Source: Chromohalobacter sp. 11-W
GTDB lineage: Bacteria; Pseudomonadota; Gammaproteobacteria; Pseudomonadales; Halomonadaceae
Assembly (NCBI RefSeq): GCF_029889905.1
Contig: NZ_JARANZ010000002.1
Span: 186,001-250,000, forward strand
Direction: 5' to 3'
Length of the DNA: 64,000 nucleotides
Part shown: one piece after another, positions 29,526-38,992 of the stretch
Layout: the number at the start of each line of letters is the position of its first letter
Numbering within the stretch: the first letter of the stretch is position 1
Notes under the pieces: generated by a model
The model's database searches: none
Told to the model about the DNA's origin: nothing
The model's input: the letters and a program-made list of their open reading frames with translations, nothing else
Made by a program: the position numbers and the translations under genes

Positions 29526-31692
29526 GAACTACGTCCTCCTGGCGTGATGCGGTTAGTTCAGCGTGCCTGGGAGCGTTGGCACGCTGACGGTGCAAGCGGT
29601 TGACATCGGCGACGTCGAGGATCAGCGCCACGCTGCCATCCCCCAGAATCGTCGCGGCGGAAATGGCCGGCACCTTGCGATAGTTGGTTTCGAGGTTCTT
29701 GACCACCACTTGTTGCTGACCGACGAGATCGTCGACCAACAAGGCATAGCGCCGCCCCTCGGCCTGCAGGATGACCGCAATGGATTGGGTCGGATCCTGC
29801 TCGGAGCCGTCTATGTTCAGGATGTCGTGCAAGGCGATCAGCGGTAGGTACTCGTCGCGTACCTTGAGCAACTTGTCGTTGCCCGCCATCGAGTAGATAT
29901 CATCGTTGCTGGGCTGTAGTGACTCGAGCACTGCAGAAAGCGGCAAGATGAAGATCTCCGATCCGCTCTTGATCGACATGCCATCGAGAATGGCCAGGGT
30001 CAGCGGCAATACCACGCGGGTCGTGGTGCCTTTCCCAGGCCAAGACTGAATCTCGACGTGGCCGCCCATGGCCTGAATGTTGCGCTTGACAACGTCCATG
30101 CCCACGCCGCGTCCGGAGACGTCGCTGACCTGATCGGCGGTCGAAAATCCCGCCGCGAAGATAAGCTGCCAAACCTCGTCGTCGCTCATGCTATCGGAAA
30201 CGGCCAGTCCGTTATGAGCCGCCTTGGCGAGGATCTTGTCGCGGTTGAGACCGCCCCCATCGTCCTTCACTTCGATGAGGATGTTGCCACCCTGGTGTTG
30301 GGCGGACAGCGTCAGTGTGCCGGTGCGCGGTTTTCCGGCGTCCTCGCGCGCATCAGGCATCTCGATGCCATGGTCGAGGCTATTGCGCACGAGGTGCGTC
30401 AAAGGATCGATGATGCGCTCGGTCAGGCTCTTGTCGAGCTCGGTGGACTTGCCCTCCGTGACCAGCTCGATGTCCTTGCCTAGCTTGCCGGTAAGATCGC
30501 GCACCAAGCGAGGAAAGCGGCTGAACACGTAGTCCATCGGCACCATGCGGATCGACATCACCGACTCCTGCAAGTCACGCGCGTTGCGCTGTAGCAGGTT
30601 CATGCCGTTGACCAACGGCCCATGCGAGGCCACGTCGAGTTCGCTGGCGGTTTGATCGAGCATGGACTGGGTAATGATCAGCTCACCGACGAGGTTGATG
30701 ATCTGATCGACCTTTTCCACCGGCACGCGAATCGTCGCCGATTCCCCGCCCGCCTTTTTCTTGGCACCGCCGCCCTTGTTTCCTGGCGCCGCATTCGCGG
30801 GTTTATCATCGGCCGCTGCCTGGGCTGGTGCTTTTTCTGCGGGAGCCTTCGCCTGCTCGGCAGGAGGCGCCTCGGATGCCGGTGCATCGCCCTGCGACAC
30901 GGCAGGCACCGAGGCAGCCTCGGCCTGCGTCGTCTCGGTCGGTGCGGCGATCGCAGCGATATCTAGTTGCTCAGGCTCGACGATGAAGCACATCACGGCT
31001 TCGATATCGTCGCGGCTGGAGGCACTTTCCAGCACCACCTCATAACGTGCGGCATCACCGTGCTGCTCTTTCACAGCGCCCAGATTGCCGAGTTCCTCGA
31101 CGAGAAGTTCACGGTCCTTGTCGGAAACGTTCAAGAGCACAACGCGGAGCCAGCCAGTATCGGTCTCGGCGGCCTGAGCTTCATGCGCTTGATCCTCCGA
31201 CGCGCCCTCACCAACCGTATTCCCGGCAGTCAGGCCTTCGGTTTCATCCGCCGCCCGCTCGGGGGGCGCGATATCGGCCTCGGGCTCGCTGCCCACGCCA
31301 TGCCCAAGCTCATCCAGCGCTAGCTGTTTCAGCGTCTGGCAAATGCGGGCATAGGCTTCCGGATCCGGTTCGGCGCCATTGCGGTAGGCATCAAGTTGGT
31401 CGTGAAGCATATCCTTGGTTTCCAGAAAGAGGTCGACGATATCCGTGCGCAAGATGAGCTCGCCCTGCCTGGCGTAATCCAGCAGGTTTTCGAGCATGTG
31501 CGTGGTTTCTTGCAGCACGCTGAATCCGAAGGTGCCCGCGCCACCCTTGATCGAGTGCGCGGCACGAAAAATGGCGTTGAGTTGCTCCGGATCCGGCTCG
31601 TCGAGATCCAGCTCGAGCAGGTGGCGCTCCATGTCGCCCAGTAGCTCTTCGGCCTCTTCGAAAAAGGTCTCGTAGAATTCTGTTATATCCAT
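29518..31692 (-). CDS. cheA: CheA, chemotaxis histidine kinase
   Basis: A 724-residue kinase with the standard five parts: HPt domain with phospho-His in [14 protein letters not shown] (near residue 48); P2 CheY/CheB-binding region and an Ala/Glu-rich linker (about 250-310); the dimerisation helices; ATPase domain with [19 protein letters not shown] and GRGVGMDVV; and a CheW-like C-terminal domain. It starts 24 bases after motB. Confidence 0.96.
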   Translation of the reverse strand: MDITEFYETFFEEAEELLGDMERHLLELDLDEPDPEQLNAIFRAAHSIKGGAGTFGFSVLQETTHMLENLLDYARQGELILRTDIVDLFLETKDMLHDQLDAYRNGAEPDPEAYARICQTLKQLALDELGHGVGSEPEADIAPPERAADETEGLTAGNTVGEGASEDQAHEAQAAETDTGWLRVVLLNVSDKDRELLVEELGNLGAVKEQHGDAARYEVVLESASSRDDIEAVMCFIVEPEQLDIAAIAAPTETTQAEAASVPAVSQGDAPASEAPPAEQAKAPAEKAPAQAAADDKPANAAPGNKGGGAKKKAGGESATIRVPVEKVDQIINLVGELIITQSMLDQTASELDVASHGPLVNGMNLLQRNARDLQESVMSIRMVPMDYVFSRFPRLVRDLTGKLGKDIELVTEGKSTELDKSLTERIIDPLTHLVRNSLDHGIEMPDAREDAGKPRTGTLTLSAQHQGGNILIEVKDDGGGLNRDKILAKAAHNGLAVSDSMSDDEVWQLIFAAGFSTADQVSDVSGRGVGMDVVKRNIQAMGGHVEIQSWPGKGTTTRVVLPLTLAILDGMSIKSGSEIFILPLSAVLESLQPSNDDIYSMAGNDKLLKVRDEYLPLIALHDILNIDGSEQDPTQSIAVILQAEGRRYALLVDDLVGQQQVVVKNLETNYRKVPAISAATILGDGSVALILDVADVNRLHRQRANAPRHAELTASRQEDVVHE

Positions 31693-31716
31693 GCTCGTTC
31701 CACGTGATCGTGATCG

Positions 31717-32712
31717 TTAGGGCGATGGCTGATCTTGCCCTTCACCGCCACCAGTGGTGCGTTCATACACTTGCGGGAGTGCGTTACGCATTAATGAGTC
31801 AGCGCCCTGCGTCGGCGACAACCCTTCTCGCTGTGTGTCATCCGTACGCTCAAGTATCGTCTCGGGGGATGCCGCGCCGGCTTCACCCTGATCGCGCATT
31901 TGTTCGGCGGCGTGCTCCGACAACACGACGATGCTTATACGACGATTGATGGCATCACTGGGCTTTGTGCCTTCCAGATTGACGCGTGACCCCATCCCCG
32001 CGACGCGCAGTAGCTTGCCGGCATCGAGCCCAGCCGCGACCAGGGTGCGACGCGACGCGTTGGCACGATCGGCGGAAAGCTCCCAATTGCTATATCCGGC
32101 TTCCCCTCCGGCGTAACGCAGATCATCCGTATGCCCGGTGAGGCTAATCGCATTGGGCACCGTGTTGAGTTCCGGCGCCAGGGCTTGCAAGAGATCGCGC
32201 ATATACGGTGCGAGCCGGGCACTGCCCAACTCGAACATGGGTCGCTTGTCGGTATCGACGAGTTGAATGCGTAGACCCTCGGGTATGAAATCGGTACGCA
32301 GTTGCGAACTCATCTGACGCAGGTTGGGATCTTCGCGAACCTGGCGTTCCAGACGGTCGCGAAGCACCCTCAAGCGTCGCATCTCGTCACTGGGACGCGA
32401 TTGTTGGCGAATGTCCAGGCGCCGCTCTTCGCCTTCGGAAAAGGTGGGGTCCGCCCCGCCGCCGGGGATCGCGCTGGTACTTGCCGTCGACTTGTCGCCA
32501 CCGGTCATCGCCACCGCCAAGGGCGTACGGAAATACTCAGCGATATTATCCAGCTCGTTTTCAGGCACCATCGACAGAATCCAAAGCACCAGAAAGAGCG
32601 CCATCAACGCAGTCATGAAATCGGCATAGGCAATCTTCCAATTGCCCCCGTGATGCCCTTTGCTGACGACCTTCTTGCGCTTGACGATGATTGGGCGGCG
32701 TTCGCTACTCAT
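31717..32712 (-). CDS. motB: MotB, flagellar stator protein
   Basis: A 331-residue protein with one membrane segment near residue 25-45 (KIAYADFMTALMALFLVLWIL) carrying the proton-binding Asp, and a C-terminal OmpA-like peptidoglycan-binding domain (SLTGHTDDLRYAG, SNWELSADRANASRR). It anchors the stator to the wall. It overlaps closely with motA (2 bases between). Confidence 0.96.
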   Translation of the reverse strand: MSSERRPIIVKRKKVVSKGHHGGNWKIAYADFMTALMALFLVLWILSMVPENELDNIAEYFRTPLAVAMTGGDKSTASTSAIPGGGADPTFSEGEERRLDIRQQSRPSDEMRRLRVLRDRLERQVREDPNLRQMSSQLRTDFIPEGLRIQLVDTDKRPMFELGSARLAPYMRDLLQALAPELNTVPNAISLTGHTDDLRYAGGEAGYSNWELSADRANASRRTLVAAGLDAGKLLRVAGMGSRVNLEGTKPSDAINRRISIVVLSEHAAEQMRDQGEAGAASPETILERTDDTQREGLSPTQGADSLMRNALPQVYERTTGGGEGQDQPSP

Positions 32713-32714
32713 GC

Positions 32715-33596
32715 TTAGCCCGTCCCAGTGCCACGTGTGCCGCTTCCCTCGGCCCGAACATGTTCTTCGAGTTCAGTGAACGAGGGCCGCTCGGCGGTGA
32801 ACAAGGCCTTACGCCCAAACTCCACGGCCAATTGAGGCGCCAGTCCGTTCAGGCTCGCCATCAGTGTCACGCGAATGCACTGCAGCATCTTGATGGCCTC
32901 GGTGATCTGGAGTTGAAGTCGCTGGGCGACGGGTAGCACGAACCCGTAGGCGAGCAGAATCCCCAGGAAAGTTCCCACCAGCGCTTGAGCGATCATCTGT
33001 CCCATGGCCGCCGCGCCCTGATCGGCGGCCCCCAAGGCATGAACGACGCCCATGACGGCCGCCACGATGCCGAACGCAGGCAGGCCATCGCCGACACTGT
33101 GTAGAGAATGGGAGGGGATTTCCGCCTCGTGCTGGAAGGTATCGATCTCGTGCTCCATGAGCGTATCGATCTCGAACGGGTCCATGTTGCCACTGACCAT
33201 CAAGCGCAAGTAGTCGGTGATGAACGCCATGATCACTGGATCACTAGAGATCTTGGGATAGTCGGAGAAGATCGCACTATCTTCGGGAGAGTCGATATCA
33301 CGCTCGATGGCCAGCATGCCGTCCCGCCGTGCTTTGGTCAGCAGACGGTACTGCAAGGCCATCAATTCCATGTACATCGCCTTGTTGTACTTATTGGTAC
33401 GCTTGAGCCTCGAAAACGCACGCAGAGTGGCCTTGATCGCCTTGCCATTGTTGGCAGCGATGAAGGCACCCACGGCAGCACCGACGATCATGAGAATTTC
33501 GGATGGCTGGAATAGCGCACCGAAGTGGCCTCCGACGAGGGTATAACCGCCCCCGATCGATGCGATAACAACCAAATAGCCGATTAGAATCAACAC
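32715..33596 (-). CDS. motA: MotA, flagellar stator proton channel
   Basis: A 293-residue protein with four membrane segments: two at the N-terminus and two at about 170-225 (VGDGLPAFGIVAAVMGVVHALG). The cytosolic loop between them bears the conserved charged residues that contact FliG. Together with MotB it converts ion flow into torque. It is preceded by a sigma-28-type promoter within a striking inverted repeat, so it probably starts the mot-che transcript. Confidence 0.96.
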   Translation of the reverse strand: MLILIGYLVVIASIGGGYTLVGGHFGALFQPSEILMIVGAAVGAFIAANNGKAIKATLRAFSRLKRTNKYNKAMYMELMALQYRLLTKARRDGMLAIERDIDSPEDSAIFSDYPKISSDPVIMAFITDYLRLMVSGNMDPFEIDTLMEHEIDTFQHEAEIPSHSLHSVGDGLPAFGIVAAVMGVVHALGAADQGAAAMGQMIAQALVGTFLGILLAYGFVLPVAQRLQLQITEAIKMLQCIRVTLMASLNGLAPQLAVEFGRKALFTAERPSFTELEEHVRAEGSGTRGTGTG

Positions 33597-33641
33597 AGCA
33601 GAACGCTCCTAGCGGCATGCATGACTGGCCCGTTGATATCT

Positions 33642-33668
33642 CTATCGGCAGGAAGCGACACGCCTTGA
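33642..33668 (-). promoter_or_regulatory. Sigma-28 (FliA) promoter for motA
   Basis: On the minus strand, TCAAGGCG, an 11-base spacer and GCCGATAG are found; the -10 differs from GCCGATAA at one base, and the -35 keeps T-AAG of TAAAG. The predicted start is about 40 bases before the motA ATG. The spacer is one arm of a 13-bp inverted repeat. Confidence 0.65.
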
Positions 33669-33703
33669 ATGAAAAAACGCAGAAATGCGTCGTGTCGCTT
33701 CCT
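33650..33703. repeat. 13-bp perfect inverted repeat enclosing a terminator hairpin
   Basis: AGGAAGCGACACG (33650-33662) and CGTGTCGCTTCCT (33691-33703) are perfect complements 28 bases apart. Between them lies the hairpin ACGCA-GAAA-TGCGT plus an A-run. The left arm forms the spacer of the motA sigma-28 promoter. The outer and inner stems can stack as one long structure in the flhDC transcript. Confidence 0.8.
33672..33690 (-). terminator. Terminator after flhC
   Basis: On the minus strand, ACGCA-TTTC-TGCGT followed by TTTTT, about 65 bases after the flhC stop. The stem is only 5 bp, but it is extended by the enclosing 13-bp arms. It should separate flhDC from motA. Confidence 0.6.
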
Positions 33704-33756
33704 TGTACCGGTCGTTACCCCCTAATGTCGCGACGACACTAGATACGCGCGAACGC

Positions 33757-34368
33757 CTATCTTGCGACGAGGCGTCGCGCCGTCATCCCATCCGACTCAG
33801 AAGCCGCCACAGACTGACGACGCGGCGTTGCTACCCGTTCTTCGGCCTGACGCTTCTTGCGTGTTTTGCCGGCACGCGAAGGCGGCTGACAAATACCGCA
33901 CACGAAGTCGTGATCGGGACTGTATGCGTGGGCGACGAACCGACCACCGCAACTGGTGCACGGCGAGAGTTGCATCATGCCGCTTTCGAAGAAGCGAATG
34001 AGCGTCCAAGCGCGCGTCAATCCCAGCACCGGCTCCCCTGCTTCGAGGCTGACTTGCTCTAGATAAAGCCTGAAGGCTTTGACGAAAGCCGACATTCGCT
34101 CGCAACCGCAATCTTCGAGCAGACTCGAGTAAATGTTGTAAAACAACGAGGAATGGATGTTAGGCATCCAGGTAATGAACCAGTCGGTCGAAAACGGCAG
34201 CATGCCCTTGGGGGGCGACATCCCGCGCACTTCCTTGTAAAGCTTGATCAAGCGCCCACGACTCAAATCCGTCTCGGTCTCGAGTACCTGCAGGCGCGCC
34301 CCCAGATCGATCAATTCGATGGCGAGCTGCACCTGCAGCATTTCGCCCACTAGACTTTTCTCGCTCAC
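33757..34368 (-). CDS. flhC: FlhC, flagellar master regulator subunit
   Basis: A 203-residue protein close to enteric FlhC throughout: [55 protein letters not shown] four-Cys zinc site is present (CTSCGG and [10 protein letters not shown]). It forms the FlhD4C2 activator of class II flagellar promoters. GTG at 34368 has AGGAG 7 bases upstream and aligns with the enteric start. The flhD stop lies inside this ribosome site. The C-terminal tail is Arg-rich and variable. Confidence 0.95.
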   Translation of the reverse strand: MSEKSLVGEMLQVQLAIELIDLGARLQVLETETDLSRGRLIKLYKEVRGMSPPKGMLPFSTDWFITWMPNIHSSLFYNIYSSLLEDCGCERMSAFVKAFRLYLEQVSLEAGEPVLGLTRAWTLIRFFESGMMQLSPCTSCGGRFVAHAYSPDHDFVCGICQPPSRAGKTRKKRQAEERVATPRRQSVAASESDGMTARRLVAR

Positions 34369-34379
34369 GACGATACTCC

Positions 34380-34709
34380 TCAGTTCGAAGAGACGGACGA
34401 GCACTCATTACGTGCGCTCGCCATCAACAGGGCAGCATGCGTCTGCCCCAACCCCTGCTCTCGCTGATTGTGGGTCAGCTTTCGCAGTTGCTCCGGCTCG
34501 TCATAGCAGAGTCGGCAGAGCAGTTGATTCGTTCGCGCGAGTTGTGTCAGTTGCTTGATCGACAAGGAAGCGATGAGATCCGCCATTTCGTCGTCCATCT
34601 TGAGACGAAAGAGCGCGGTGGTACGATCTTCGCTGATCATGCGCTGCGTAAGCAGCAGGTAGGACAGGTTGATATCTTGGATATCATCCAGAAGGCTATC
34701 GGTTTCCAT
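34380..34709 (-). CDS. flhD: FlhD, flagellar master regulator subunit
   Basis: A 109-residue protein: [28 protein letters not shown], then [23 protein letters not shown], a match to enteric FlhD over its whole length. ATG at 34709 has AGGGA upstream; the longer in-frame start at 34850 adds 47 residues of unlike composition. It directly precedes flhC. The region upstream (to about 34880) must carry its promoter, and a terminator from the fliD operon lies just beyond. Confidence 0.94.
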   Translation of the reverse strand: METDSLLDDIQDINLSYLLLTQRMISEDRTTALFRLKMDDEMADLIASLSIKQLTQLARTNQLLCRLCYDEPEQLRKLTHNQREQGLGQTHAALLMASARNECSSVSSN

Positions 34710-34879
34710 ATAAATCCCTGCGTACGACGTTATTTTGGTGAAGGAGGCTTCTACGGCCTCTCTCCGATGAGCCAGTTTTTTTGCTTTTTCGGCTGACTCG
34801 ATTCTTATTGACGCATCATTTTGAGACGTTTTTATGAAAAGATTCAACATCTCCTACATGGAAACCAACAATTCCTTAC

Positions 34880-34904
34880 AAAAAAAGGATGAGGCTTCTC
34901 ATCC
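34880..34904 (-). terminator. Rho-independent terminator after the fliD-fliS-fliT-fliK-fhlB operon
   Basis: On the minus strand, GGATGAG-AAGC-CTCATCC forms a perfect 7-bp stem, followed by seven T. It lies about 150 bases after the fhlB stop and isolates flhDC from the upstream late flagellar operon. Confidence 0.85.
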
Positions 34905-35051
34905 GTAAACTCGATATCCCCCATGCTGTATGGGGCGATAACACGCTAACGGCAAGCGTTGCCGAGGGATCGAGGGCCTGCCACAGCAGATTAATTATTA
35001 GCAAGCTACATGAGCTGGGTGCGTCAATAAACCGCACCCTTTCGTCGCAAT

Positions 35052-35360
35052 TCAGCGACGCGCGGACGTTTCTGACGCAATATTCGAGGTCGCCTCTTCA
35101 CGCTCCAGGTCATAGACCCAGGCAAGTAGCTCGGCAATGACTTGATACAGGGTGGGAGGAATTTGAGCATCCAGATCGACCTGCATCAAAAGCGCCACCA
35201 GCTCGGGGGCATCATGCACGAAAATACCCTCGTTCTGGGCCGTCGAGACGATGCGTTCAGCCAGGTCACCGTACCCCTTGGCGACCACCACAGGCGCCGC
35301 CGAGGGATCTTGGTAAGCCAACGCAACGGCGCGGCGCCTTTCGTCGGGCGTGTCATTCAT
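35052..35360 (-). CDS. FlhB C-terminal-domain homolog (FhlB/YlqH type)
   Basis: A 102-residue soluble protein resembling only the cytosolic end of FlhB: VALAYQDPSAAPVVVAKGYGDLAERI, then VDLDAQIPPTLYQVIAELLAWVYDLE. It begins after the NPTH cleavage position, so it mimics the cleaved FlhB-C fragment. Such stand-alone copies can substitute for FlhB-C in export switching. It overlaps the fliK-like gene by 8 bases. The full FlhB is encoded at 20343-21512. Confidence 0.86.
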   Translation of the reverse strand: MNDTPDERRRAVALAYQDPSAAPVVVAKGYGDLAERIVSTAQNEGIFVHDAPELVALLMQVDLDAQIPPTLYQVIAELLAWVYDLEREEATSNIASETSARR

Positions 35361-36570
35361 GGCGTTCCTCGCTTGCGTCGTTGTCAGGCATGCGGTGCAC
35401 GTCGATCACAGCCTGAACGCCTAGGGCATCAAGGCGCTCATGCAGTGCCGACGCCTGTTCCGAAAGGCGCTCCAAGGCCGCCCCTTCAGGCGCCGAGATC
35501 GACAGCGAGGCCCGCTCGGCACGTAGTGTCATGGCGACATGCACGTCACCAAGATGCGGCAAGGAAATATTCATCTCACTATGCCAGGGTGATTTGTCAT
35601 GCCCCTGCGATTGCGCCTGACCATCAGCATCCTGGCTATCGCCCCCCGACCATTGCTGCAGTGTCATGGCCAGCATGACGCCCGGCCACAGCATGCCTTC
35701 CCACCGTAACGACGGCGTCACCAACATCTCTAATTGGTGGCGGACGACAGACTGCAAGGTATCGTTTTGATCCGTGCCGATTTGCTGCAAGGCTGAACTC
35801 GCCAGTGTCTGGCGCTGTCCGCTCGTTGACATATCCCCCCGTGCCGCCAGCAACTCCGGAGAAGCGCCTTGCTGCGCGAGCCAGGGCGCCTCAGCGAAAC
35901 GATTGGCCGTGGTCGCGGGGCTTAAGGAAGTTAACGTGGCCGGTGATGCCATCTCGGCCATGGCCGCGCGTGAAGTGGGCGGCCCCGTGTCTGCCATACG
36001 CGCCGCATGAGGCGTTTCGGCCGCAGCAAGTCCGGTTGCCACCATGCGCGGTGCCAATGCCATCTGCGGTTCGCGCGCCAACGCGGCCGTCGACCATTCG
36101 CCCTTCAGCCAACGCGCCAGATGCGATTCGTAGAACACGCCACTGTGTTGAATATTTTGCTGCAATTGAGATGCTAGAAGCCTCGGCGACGCATCTCCCT
36201 CTTGGAGCAATGGCTGCGGAGAGGTGATCGACGAAGGCGGCGCAGGGAAACGCGCCAGCACATCGGCAATGGTGCGTGCGGCGGTACTAAAATGGGTGGT
36301 GGATGAGCTGGGCGTGGCCGTCGAGTGCTCTCCCGACTTGCCTGAAGCCATGCCCGACTCGAGAAGCGCCGAGGCACGTGCCGCGGTAAATTCAGCCTGT
36401 GAGGAGCCGCGCTGCTGAAGCCCGCCGCCTTCACGGGTCAATGATTCGATGGCATTCCCAGAGAGCACCGGCTTGACCGGCGCAGGCAGGTCAGTCGTTC
36501 GAGGCGCATCGATACGTTGCCCCAGCACCTGATGGAGCAACGTGTCGATAATGGGCGTGATGCCACTCAC
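35353..36570 (-). CDS. FliK-like hook-length control domain protein
   Basis: A 405-residue protein, mostly low-complexity Ala/Ser/Pro/Thr (about 1-280), with a C-terminal domain of FliK type (MNISLPHLGDVHVAMTLRAERASLSISAPEGAALERLSEQASALHERL, given in part). FliK proteins sense hook length and trigger the FlhB switch. GTG start overlaps the fliT stop by 4 bases. Its place next to a free FlhB-C homolog fits a matched pair. A main fliK would be expected in the hook cluster elsewhere, so this may be a second, specialised copy. Confidence 0.75.
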   Translation of the reverse strand: MSGITPIIDTLLHQVLGQRIDAPRTTDLPAPVKPVLSGNAIESLTREGGGLQQRGSSQAEFTAARASALLESGMASGKSGEHSTATPSSSTTHFSTAARTIADVLARFPAPPSSITSPQPLLQEGDASPRLLASQLQQNIQHSGVFYESHLARWLKGEWSTAALAREPQMALAPRMVATGLAAAETPHAARMADTGPPTSRAAMAEMASPATLTSLSPATTANRFAEAPWLAQQGASPELLAARGDMSTSGQRQTLASSALQQIGTDQNDTLQSVVRHQLEMLVTPSLRWEGMLWPGVMLAMTLQQWSGGDSQDADGQAQSQGHDKSPWHSEMNISLPHLGDVHVAMTLRAERASLSISAPEGAALERLSEQASALHERLDALGVQAVIDVHRMPDNDASEERHE

Positions 36571-36950
36571 GTGCGCCCTTCAGTGCCCCGAGAGGGGCGT
36601 GTGCGTTGCGATAGCGTGCCCTGCCCCTGATTATAGGCACGCACCAACGCTTGCTGGCGCCGAGAATTGCCTATCAATTGCGTAAGCTCCTCGCAGCGGG
36701 CATCGAGCTGTTCTCGAATGACGCGATCATGCTCGAGAATTTCCTCGATCATGCGTGCGCAATACTGGCGATCTTGCTCATTGAGCTGTTCACCTTGAGG
36801 TGCGCGCCGCAATGTCTCGACATCGGCCACATAGCGAGCACGCTGCTGGATCAGCGCATCCCACTCCTGGTGACGTGCGCTTTCGAGCATTGCCCGAGAA
36901 CGCTCGAGCATATTCTCATAGATGTCCAGACGCTCCGACGCATTGCTCAT
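36567..36950 (-). CDS. fliT: FliT-like flagellar export chaperone
   Basis: About 127 residues, all helical (SERLDIYENMLERSRAMLESARHQEWDALIQQRARYV), the usual size and pattern for FliT, chaperone of the filament cap FliD and, in enterics, an inhibitor of FlhDC. Identity rests largely on position after fliS. ATG at 36950 is one base past the fliS stop; an alternative ATG at 36962 overlaps fliS by 11 bases. Confidence 0.78.
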   Translation of the reverse strand: MSNASERLDIYENMLERSRAMLESARHQEWDALIQQRARYVADVETLRRAPQGEQLNEQDRQYCARMIEEILEHDRVIREQLDARCEELTQLIGNSRRQQALVRAYNQGQGTLSQRTRPSRGTEGRT

Positions 36951-36951
36951 G

Positions 36952-37350
36952 TCATGATCCATCCACTTGCGGGGCGATTTCGCGCCAAGCCGACCCGATA
37001 TCTTCCAACAGATGCGCAGCCTCGTCGAGCGCGGCTTGATCGTTGAGCAAGTTGGCCCTCAGCAACAACCGCGCGATATAGTCATACAGACTGCCCAAGC
37101 GCTCCGAGAGTTCACCGCCGCGCTCATGATCCAGCGCCGCAGCCAATCCGTTGTTGACAATATTCAAGGCCTTGGAAATTGCCTGCCCCTTGGCGGAGAT
37201 ATTGCCATCCTCCATGTGCATTTTGGCGGCCCGAATGGAGGCTTGCGCGCCGTCGAAAAGCATCACGATCAACTGATGGGGACTGGCCGACATTACCCCG
37301 GATTCGACGCCGACACGGGCATAGGCCTGGGCGCCTCGCATCATATTCAT
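36952..37350 (-). CDS. fliS: FliS, flagellin export chaperone
   Basis: A 132-residue helical protein: AYARVGVESGVMSASPHQLIVMLFDGAQASIRAAKMHME and GELSERLGSLYDYIARLLLRANL are typical FliS segments. It binds the C-terminus of flagellin and keeps it unfolded for export. It lies between fliD (10-base gap) and fliT. Confidence 0.95.
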   Translation of the reverse strand: MNMMRGAQAYARVGVESGVMSASPHQLIVMLFDGAQASIRAAKMHMEDGNISAKGQAISKALNIVNNGLAAALDHERGGELSERLGSLYDYIARLLLRANLLNDQAALDEAAHLLEDIGSAWREIAPQVDGS

Positions 37351-37360
37351 GATAGTTCCC

Positions 37361-38743
37361 CTACTGGTTCATTTGTGCGTTCAAGCTGTCGAATTGCTGG
37401 GTCAGGTAAGAACTCGTCGAGTTCATTTGCGACACCAGTGAGTCCAAATCGGCGAATTGTGTGCGGTAGCGATCCACCGTCGCATCGATGGAGGCTTGCA
37501 TACTGGTATAACGCTCGCCGAGACGCTCGATGGAGGTATCGATACCACTAGTAGCAGTATCCAGCGCTCCCCCCTCATCCAGCAGGTTGCCCAAGACCGT
37601 GTCCAGACTGGCGGCGAACCCATCATCTTCTTCAGCGTCGACATCGCCGACGAAAAACGAACTGACGCTGTCGAGATTGCCTTCGATCGCTTCGTCCAAT
37701 GCCTCGTCGTCAACCTCAAGCGTCCCATCGAGCGCCAAGGAAATCCCCATATTGGACAACAACGCAAAATCACCGTCCCCAACATGCCCCATGGCATTGC
37801 GCAGTTGCGATTCCACGCCTCGTAGCGTGGAGTTGCCAAGCAACTCCCCTGCTGCTCCGGACTCGGCGTCGAACGACGTCAAGCTCGACATGCGCTCTTG
37901 CAGCGAATTGTAGGCCTTGACGAAATCATTGAGAGAATCCTTGATCGCGCCGTCGTCGCGGCTGAGCGTCAGCGCATCCGGCTCACCTTCGTTGGTCGCC
38001 TGCAGGTCGAGAGTCACCCCTTGCAGTGCCCCCTCGACATGATTCGACGCACTGGTGATATCGATACCGTTCACGCTCAACTGTGCATCCTGCGCGGCCA
38101 CTGTTTGACGCATATCGCTGGCCTCGGGAGAAGCGGCATCAAAACCGAAAGCCGCCTGCAACCCTGCCTCTGCGGAGGAGATCGCGATTTGATTCGCTTC
38201 GCCCGTCTCGGAGGCAGTCAGCACCAGACGTTGGGGCGTATCGCTGCCATCGTTGATGATCGAGGCGCTGATCCCGGCACCTTCCGAGTTGATAGCGTCC
38301 CGTAAGCCTTCCAAGGTGTTGTTGCTATCGTCGAGGGTAATGGAAAACGCCTCGTCACCAACACTGAAAGAAAGCTCGCCAGTATCGAGTTCGGCCTCTG
38401 CTTCGAACCCCTCGGAAGCAAGCGTCTGCGACCGAGCCAAGGCGCTAACTTCAACCTGATAACGCCCCGGAACGGCCGTGTTGTCAGTCGATACACTGAC
38501 GGCATCGCCCTGCATGTTGCTGCTCAGCGCCTGGAAGGTCTCAGGATCACTGAGCGCAGTTGCCGACTCACGCAGCGAGTCCAGCGCGCTTTCCAGGCGC
38601 CCGAAGGCTGACAGCTTGGCTTCGTAGCTTTTCTTCTGTTCGGTAATCGGCTCTAGCTTCGCGCTTTCGGCCTCTTCCAGTTCGTCCAGCAAGCCACTCA
38701 AATCCAGCCCCGATCCAACACCCAGGGAAGTAATCGTTGGCAT
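37361..38743 (-). CDS. fliD: FliD, flagellar filament cap protein
   Basis: A 460-residue protein. The N-terminus PTITSLGVGSGLDLSGLLDEL is the classic FliD start, and the coiled C-terminal end (about 400-460) matches FliD_C. The acidic middle (AELDTGELSFSVGDEAFSITLDDS) is variable, as usual for the exposed domains. It caps the growing filament and helps flagellin fold. First gene of fliD-fliS-fliT-fliK-like-fhlB. TAAAGTTA upstream could be half of a sigma-28 site, but no good -10 follows. Confidence 0.95.
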   Translation of the reverse strand: MPTITSLGVGSGLDLSGLLDELEEAESAKLEPITEQKKSYEAKLSAFGRLESALDSLRESATALSDPETFQALSSNMQGDAVSVSTDNTAVPGRYQVEVSALARSQTLASEGFEAEAELDTGELSFSVGDEAFSITLDDSNNTLEGLRDAINSEGAGISASIINDGSDTPQRLVLTASETGEANQIAISSAEAGLQAAFGFDAASPEASDMRQTVAAQDAQLSVNGIDITSASNHVEGALQGVTLDLQATNEGEPDALTLSRDDGAIKDSLNDFVKAYNSLQERMSSLTSFDAESGAAGELLGNSTLRGVESQLRNAMGHVGDGDFALLSNMGISLALDGTLEVDDEALDEAIEGNLDSVSSFFVGDVDAEEDDGFAASLDTVLGNLLDEGGALDTATSGIDTSIERLGERYTSMQASIDATVDRYRTQFADLDSLVSQMNSTSSYLTQQFDSLNAQMNQ

Positions 38744-38992
38744 GACATGCCCTCAGCGAATAGGTTGATCTTTTTACCATGAGGCCCGCCGACGCTAGCG
38801 CCGAAAAGACTAACTTTACGAGCTTTATTCATACATCGGCCCCAGGTGCATAAACTTTAGCCCTTGCGCGTGATCGTTTCTCACGGCTCGAGACAGGGCG
38901 GCGCGTCCCGCCCCGAGCGTCGACGCTGGCAATATCACGCCTCGATGAGCGATGATAGGCAACTCGAATCGACCCCAGGAGCCACAGCCACG

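Noticed and set aside
38744-38850. Sigma-28 promoter before fliD
   Set aside because: TAAAGTTA is a good -35, but 11 bases later the sequence is GCTAGCGT, which matches GCCGATAA at only the first two bases.
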